DNA of 11,228 bases from Synura sp. LO234KE (lineage: Eukaryota > Sar > Synurophyceae > Synurales > Mallomonadaceae): the NCBI GenBank assembly GCA_015143735.1, contig VKHC01000125.1, forward strand, positions 6,871 to 18,098, in the 5' to 3' direction. The notes below the pieces were generated by a model. It was given only the letters and a program-made list of their open reading frames with translations. It did no database searches and was not told the DNA's origin. This document shows positions 7,172 through 11,228 of the stretch, piece by piece (the first letter of the stretch is position 1; each line of letters starts with the position of its first letter). A program made the position numbers and the translations under genes.

Positions 7172-7558
7172 TGTTTAGTGTTGTTGAGATAATAGTTAGC
7201 CATCATCTCGCATAATTTATCGTTTGTGACTTACCTTTTTTTGAAATTGTAAGTTGACTGTTGGAAATTTTCAGAGGCAAATTTTTGGATCAAAGTAAAA
7301 GACAGTTTATCTATTTTCACCTACTAATTTTTGAGAAAGTTGATACTTAGTTAATTAGTTGAATTTGCGATAACCGTTATTTTGTGAGTAACCGACGACG
7401 GAATTTTGAGAAGATTAATTGACCTTTTATGATGCGTTAGATCAGTCGTTATAGAATTTATCTTATCTGACGTGGGCGATCATAATTAAATTGCGGGTCT
7501 GTAAGATTCATTTTGTTTAATAATCATTTCCTGACTTTGAGAAACTAGAAATCTAACA
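7172..7558 (+). repeat. 3' LTR of the copia element (387 bp)
   Basis: It matches 2211-2605 from TGTTTAGTG to CTAACA. The 8-bp length difference is accounted for by lost bases in the two 5'-half indels and a 3-bp gain (CTACTAATTT against CTAATTT). At roughly 5% substitution by eye the copies have diverged for some time since insertion, when LTRs are normally identical. The sequence to its right changes abruptly in composition. Confidence 0.97.
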
Positions 7559-7616
7559 GGTGTGACTGTACCAACACATATGTAGCAAGTGCATTACTTC
7601 TCAGCTTTAATTTTGA

Positions 7617-8480
7617 TCCGGAATTCGCCAAATAGCCTCTCATCTTAGATCCAAGTTATCTAAGCGATTGAAAGCGCAGGTGCGCAGGCGACACTGTTCC
7701 CGGTTTTCAGCGAAAGCCTCGGAAAATTACGAACAGCGAAACCGGTTTCTCCAACCTATCCCTGTTAGCGATCGTCTAGGAGAAAGGAATCCAAGAGTAC
7801 TATGTCTTTAGGCGAAGGTAATCCAGACCTCCAGCCAACTCAATCCTGGCAGAGATGAATATTATAAATTCCCTGGATAACCGCTCCCGGACCAGAATCT
7901 CGGCCAAGACAAATTTCAGTCAAAATTTAGGTTTGGAGCACATCGGGATTTAATTTTTTTCTCAAAACCGCTTCGACAAAAAATCCTGCAACATTTCTCA
8001 TTTTCAGCTTCTACCTCTTCAGGTTTCCAGTTTGGCAAACGCTCTCCAGCTGTCACTCGTTTCCTACACTCTAGACTTGGAAAGGTCGAGAACAAGCAGG
8101 AAGCACAAGCTGGAAATTTATCATTCCTGGGCTTCGACCTATTCCGTCGTGTTAGAGCAGGTAGAAGCGCAGAATTTACCTATGATTGTGCACCAGCACC
8201 AACTTTGACTCAGCTTTCACAGACTTTACATGATAACCAGATGGTATATCTAGAACGACTGGAAACATCATTTTTAGTGGGCTTTGTTAATGTCAAGTAG
8301 CAGGATAGCTGTGATTTGCATCTCTCGGTAGAAACCCATAGCCAGACTACCCTTTGGAATTCGAAGGTTTTTAATCTCTTGGAAAGGTTTCGTTCCCTAT
8401 GGCTTCTCCCAGCGATACGAAAGCTAGCAAGATATGGCAGTAGACAAAGTCTTTTATATCAAAAAATGCTGGCGCTGTAA
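7617..8480 (+). pseudogene. Long decayed open frame of unknown family (288 codons, 3 internal stops)
   Basis: One phase from just after TGA 7614-7616 to TAA 8478-8480 contains only three stops (TAG 7809, TAA 7878, TAG 8298). About 13 would be expected in 288 random codons, so decayed coding sequence is likely. No ATG start is evident. The first part is strongly basic (KLSKRLKAQVRRRHCSRF). The middle has FSASTSSGFQFGKRSP and the hydrophobic FLGFDLFRRV, then PAPTLTQLSQTL. The last segment has FNLLERFRSLWLLPAIRKLARYG. I recognise no domain. Basic and serine-rich N-termini are common in retroelement Gag-like proteins, but that is only suggestive. A part of it (8124-8251) recurs downstream. Confidence 0.45.
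8124..8251 (+). repeat. Upstream copy of a diverged ~127-bp direct repeat
   Basis: Aligns with 8964-9090. A 39-bp core (8192-8230) is identical to 9032-9070, while the flanking bases match less well, with one 1-bp indel after the core. The offset is 840 bp across most of the repeat. Confidence 0.9.
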
Positions 8481-8538
8481 TTCTTCCTTTGGGTGGAGGC
8501 AACACAAAGAGACTTGCAACACGAGTGAACTAGCGTAG
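8434..8538 (+). CDS. Mini-ORF with a C-x2-C-x8-H-x4-C pattern, 34 aa
   Basis: ATG 8434-8436 to TAG 8536-8538 encodes a short peptide whose centre, KKCWRCNSSFGWRQHKETCN, places two cysteines, a histidine and a cysteine in a possible zinc-binding arrangement. The spacing between the second cysteine and the histidine is longer than in the retroviral knuckle (C-x2-C-x4-H-x4-C). It overlaps the end of the decayed frame above in a different phase, and may be a displaced zinc-finger piece of the same dead element. Chance is a real alternative for so short a frame. Confidence 0.25.
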   Translation: MAVDKVFYIKKCWRCNSSFGWRQHKETCNTSELA

Positions 8539-8711
8539 TGATTCGAGTTTGTCCAGCCTCTCTCACAGCGCTATAAGGCAGCAACATCCACCGCTCACCT
8601 TCCAGACCACTTCTTCTCAAGCAGCAATATGGATGTCCGGCCTCCAAGACATCGCAGTAGACCCTACGGAGAGTTTACGGGGGTATTGGGCTACTTTTCT
8701 TCTGCGCAAGT

Positions 8712-9179
8712 GGATAGTGTCGAAAGCCCCTTTGCAACAATAAGGAAGGCAGATCCCTGGGGAATGGTTATCTACCCCTTATGGGCTACACTCCTGGATC
8801 AGGTGAAGGAAGCATGAAGCTCCAAGGGGTTCGTATCCTCGTCCGCTTCTTCGGCTCCGGAGCGGAACTCCCTCGCCACCCCTGGTGGGAAAACTGCGCA
8901 GCGCACCAATGTTCGATGTGCCTTAGTGGAGACGACCGTCGAGCGCATCACTTGCAAGGGGAAATCCTGGGCATCGATTTATTCCCTTTTCTTGGTGCAG
9001 GTGGAAGCGTAGAATATACCCAAGATTGTTAACCAGCACCAACTTTGACTCAGCTTTCACAGACTTTACAAACAACCAGATGCTACGTCTTTGACGTCAC
9101 GCGCAAAATAACTCGACTGCAATTGAAATCTCGTACAAAGCGGGCATTCGAATATTATGCCAGAAGAGGAAGTGGATGA
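8712..9179 (+). pseudogene. Decayed open frame carrying the downstream repeat copy
   Basis: After TAG 8709-8711 the same phase as the 7617-8480 frame is open for 156 codons, with one TAA at 9030-9032, to the double TGA at 9177. It contains MGYTPGSGEGSMK, a Cys/His-rich stretch (ENCAAHQCSMC, then RRAHH), and then GIDLFPFLGAGGSVEYTQDC followed by PAPTLTQLSQTL. The last two correspond to GFDLFRRVRAGRSAEFTYDC and PAPTLTQLSQTL in the upstream frame, so the two regions share ancestry at protein level over this piece. No family was recognised, and the remainder is not similar to the upstream frame. Confidence 0.38.
8964..9090 (+). repeat. Downstream copy of the ~127-bp direct repeat
   Basis: Matches 8124-8251. 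The codon aligned with GCA in the upstream copy is TAA here (9030-9032), so this copy gained a stop within an otherwise shared reading phase. Confidence 0.9.
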
Positions 9180-9315
9180 TGATTGGGAATCTGCTTCCGA
9201 TTTTCGTTCTGTCGCTGATCATACATCGTCGTGGTTCGCAAGAATCTGCTACTACCTCAACAGGAATCTTTCCGCAAATCTCAAGTACTTCCTACCGCAT
9301 GTCTCGTTCTATTAA
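9157..9315 (+). CDS. Small acidic hypothetical ORF, 52 aa
   Basis: ATG 9157-9159 to TAA 9313-9315. The N-terminus MPEEEVDDDWESASDFRSVA is strongly acidic. After the SS at about 9230 an alternative phase becomes serine/threonine-rich (SQESATTSTGIF, then ISSTSYRMSRSI), so the original protein may have continued there after a one-base change. A disordered acidic-then-serine-rich start would suit a Gag-like or nuclear protein, but no domain is recognised and the frame is short. Confidence 0.28.
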   Translation: MPEEEVDDDWESASDFRSVADHTSSWFARICYYLNRNLSANLKYFLPHVSFY

Positions 9316-9996
9316 TTGAGCGGATTGAATAGGCATCGCACATTGCTGATCTCGCCCCCGTTGGGATGGCTCATCGGTTTGAGCAGCAGCGCGAGTCTTC
9401 GAGTCGAATTCTGTAAGTGAAAGGAATCTGGCAATACTGTTACCTCTTCGAAATAACAGCTCCATTAGGAGATACCACTTTCCCTATGCGCTTTTCTCAA
9501 AGCTTGAACTCCGTATTTTCCCGGCCGCTCTTCTTCAACAAACTTAACGGGACACTATTATGCTTCTGGTCATTGTTTCAACTTCTGCGCGATTCCTGTC
9601 AAGAAAGAACCAGTCTTTAAGCTTTCATCCGCCAAGAAAAGCAAAACCACACACAAAAGTTCCTGACAGAACCATCACACCCAAAGGAGGTTTCTATCCC
9701 GCCGTCATTTTTTCTTGTTCCAAATCCAGAAGTAGAGCGAGGCTCATCTTGCTGGGGAAGGCCCGAATTCAACCACAACCTCCGTGAGCGCTGCGATCAA
9801 TAGCGCACCTGCACGTTTCAGTGACCGTAGAATTTCTTTGACCGCTTTGCACATTTCCCCACTGACCGGATCACTTAGTCAGCCGCTGATGCCTCGCGTT
9901 TAGAGAATAAATTCCGGGTCATGCAAACGACGCCTTGAGGACAGGTGCTAAGGGCACCTATTACTTGGGCGACTAAGGTAACAGCTCAGGACATTA
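9316..9996. other. No recognisable gene
   Basis: Only short overlapping frames occur: an ATG-less frame at 9417-9620, and 9560-9787 with an ATG (75 aa, basic). Neither has recognisable motifs. I also read the - strand for 9540-9880 and found stops at about the random rate. A small stem, AGGTGC/GCACCT, lies at 9943-9959. The stretch is probably intergenic or old transposon sequence. Confidence 0.5.
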
Positions 9997-10263
9997 ATGC
10001 CGTTTCACGCCAAGACTGAATCTGTTTTGATTACGACGACAATCCGCCTAGTACTCATGGTAAATGGGGTAGGGCCTCTGGAGCTCTCTCAACAATTTGA
10101 GACCCAGCACGAGTGCCCGCACAAAGTTCTTCACGCGCAAGGAGGCTGGCACAGCAGCTTTTATTTCACAGCATCTGCTTCCAGATTGGACTGCTGTGTG
10201 GACTTTACCAGCTTCTACACTCGAATTTGTCCGCTGCTATTCTTGACGATGTCCAACTTATGA
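9997..10263 (+). CDS. Hypothetical ORF, 88 aa
   Basis: ATG 9997 to TGA 10261-10263. The product begins MPFHAKTES, has a histidine/glutamine-rich middle (SQQFETQHECPHK), and ends in a hydrophobic stretch with ICPLLFLTM. No domain, signal peptide or intron signal is clear. A frame of this length can arise by chance in this window, so it is listed only as an uncertain candidate. Confidence 0.15.
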   Translation: MPFHAKTESVLITTTIRLVLMVNGVGPLELSQQFETQHECPHKVLHAQGGWHSSFYFTASASRLDCCVDFTSFYTRICPLLFLTMSNL

Positions 10264-11068
10264 AGTTTGCGATGATCTAAAACTTGGTTGACTTGCCGCA
10301 CAGTCCTGGAGTGGCTGGCTGGGTCCTTTCTCTCTTGCTCAGATCCAGACAATCGACTTTGGTGAAGTGGTCCCTTGGGAGCATCTCATCGACCCACTCT
10401 GGACTGAGCTCCAATCACGTCGACCTGTGACTGGCTTCTGATACAGAGTATCTTGTGAACTCACCCGGAGACCGCCTACTTCTACTTCCATTCGCTGAGA
10501 TGGACTTGGCTCCCACCAGGACTTCGGTCGATGCTTCCTTTCTAGTCGCCGGGCTCTTTGCCGACGACGTTGCGGGTCATGACGTCCTGCATTTCACTCC
10601 CAAGCCGTACTCCCACCCGCTTGTCGCGAAGTCAGAGCTTGGACCTCCTCGGACGAGGCCGTATGCACGGACATCGATACAATCACCCCCCGCTCGCTAT
10701 AGAATTCCAATCTAGCGGTTTTCTGCGTCCTCTTTTTCGCCGTAGCTCGCGGGTTGTTAGAAATTTTGCGCATAGGAGGACTACAGACACGTTTCTTGTG
10801 GAGTCTCCCATTGCACTTGTTCAAATACGCACTGCACGCTGTGCTTGGTATTTTGCTTTGGTCATCCTCGGGTTGTTGCGCAATTGCATTGGAGGTGTGT
10901 CGTCACGTGTCCCATTTCATCTCGTGGGGGACATCGTGGCGTACCGACGCAGCCTCTCCAGGTCAAGTCACCTGGAGATCTCTACCACTCGATGATCGTG
11001 ACTATAGGTGTTTTAATCTTGAAGTATGGCCAATAAAGATAAGTAATAAAGTTGTTAATATTTATTGA
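10264..11068 (+). other. Overlapping unassigned open frames
   Basis: Three + strand frames overlap here: 10455-10715 (86 codons), 10558-10995 (145 codons) and 10754-11068 (104 codons). None starts with ATG at its 5' end. The first contains GLFADDV (10554-10574), reminiscent of a reverse transcriptase motif C, but nothing around it matches a reverse transcriptase. The overlap and moderate GC suggest chance or very old coding remnants. Positions 10264-10454 hold nothing recognisable. Confidence 0.2.
11032..11050 (+). promoter_or_regulatory. Two AATAAA poly(A)-type signals
   Basis: AATAAA occurs at 11032-11037 and again at 11045-11050, followed by an AT-rich stretch. Paired signals of this kind mark many eukaryotic transcript ends, so a + strand transcription unit may end near 11060. 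With no convincing gene upstream the call is tentative. Confidence 0.35.
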
Positions 11069-11086
11069 TTCTCTAAAAAAGGGCTA

Positions 11087-11228
11087 AGCTTACTGTTTGA
11101 AGTATGTACTTATATTCGAGGCCCTGCGAACCAGTATTTTTGGCATTGCAAGAATTACGGCACGTAAGAAACGAGCGAAAAAGTTGGACTTCGAAGGGAA
11201 GGAGGACAGACGGCGCCGCCAGCAGCCG
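11087..11228 (+). CDS. Partial basic open frame running off the window
   Basis: From a TAA at about 11081-11083 one phase is open to the last base, without an ATG. The peptide turns strongly basic, with ITARKKRAKKLDFEGKEDRRRR, which could be a nuclear-localisation-type cluster. It may be an exon or just purine-rich sequence read in one phase. Upstream of it, 11069-11086 holds nothing recognisable. Confidence 0.18.

Larger units (their letters stand above)
2211..7558 (+). mobile_element. Ty1/copia-type LTR retrotransposon, full length but defective
   Basis: Two near-identical direct repeats flank an internal region of 4566 bp. That region encodes, in order, Gag, a protease DTGA box, integrase, reverse transcriptase with its VDD box, and RNase H. 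Integrase ahead of reverse transcriptase is diagnostic of Ty1/copia rather than Ty3/gypsy. The LTRs begin TG and end CA, and a purine tract abuts the 3' LTR. Reading Gag-Pol through needs three in-frame stops bypassed (2635, 3551, 5487) and about ten frame changes (near 2845, 3515, 4225, 5000, 5070, 5225, 5675, 6167, 6685 and 6803), so the copy cannot be autonomous. The 5 bp flanking the element are AATAG (2206-2210) and GGTGT (7559-7563), so no target duplication is visible. The lineage is my recollection of divergent copia elements in stramenopiles, red algae and some animals, not a search result. Confidence 0.96.

Noticed and set aside
2211-7558. Ty3/gypsy or retrovirus-like assignment
   Set aside because: Integrase precedes reverse transcriptase, and the RNase H and VDD contexts are of copia type. 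No envelope frame is present.
9540-9880. Possible - strand coding region with several hydrophobic stretches
   Set aside because: Reading it through gave about four stops in roughly 105 codons, close to the random expectation, and no motif.
10554-10574. GLFADDV as a possible LINE reverse transcriptase motif C
   Set aside because: Residues before and after it do not resemble fingers, palm or thumb motifs in any phase I read, so the four-residue match is probably chance.

Overview
The window looks like a transposon graveyard from a eukaryotic nuclear genome. I see no intact protein gene and no rRNA, tRNA or CRISPR. The best-defined object is a complete but dead Ty1/copia LTR retrotransposon on the + strand, 2211-7558 (5348 bp). 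It has two LTRs of 395 and 387 bp, a purine-rich tract against the 3' LTR, and gag, protease, integrase, reverse transcriptase and RNase H in copia order. From memory, its gag and pol resemble the divergent copia lineage described from stramenopiles, red algae and some animals. I cannot name the host.

Layout. 1-640: possible remnant of a piggyBac-like transposase on the - strand. 688-1429: 3' end of a non-LTR (LINE-type) element, made of an RNase H domain, a GC-rich tail, a stop and a perfect 10-bp hairpin. 1459-1640: AT-rich repeat block with a perfect 14-bp inverted repeat and 41-bp tandem units. 1685-2165: two short unrecognised frames, perhaps pieces of another transposon. 2211-7558: the copia element. 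7617-9179: a long decayed frame of unknown identity containing a diverged segment of about 127 bp repeated exactly 840 bp downstream in the same reading phase. 9157-9315: a small acidic ORF. 9316-11228: mostly non-coding or unrecognisable, with two poly(A)-type signals near 11032-11050 and a basic open frame running off the right end.

The copia proteins would once have worked as one Gag-Pol system: Gag packages RNA, protease cuts the polyprotein, RT-RNase H makes cDNA, and integrase inserts it. Here the reading has three in-frame stops and about ten frame changes. By eye the LTRs differ at roughly 18 positions plus three indels. I found no target-site duplication and no convincing primer-binding site. 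I found no host operon or functional novel system. The least explained signals are the decayed frame and phased repeat at 7617-9179 and the inverted-repeat block at 1459-1640.
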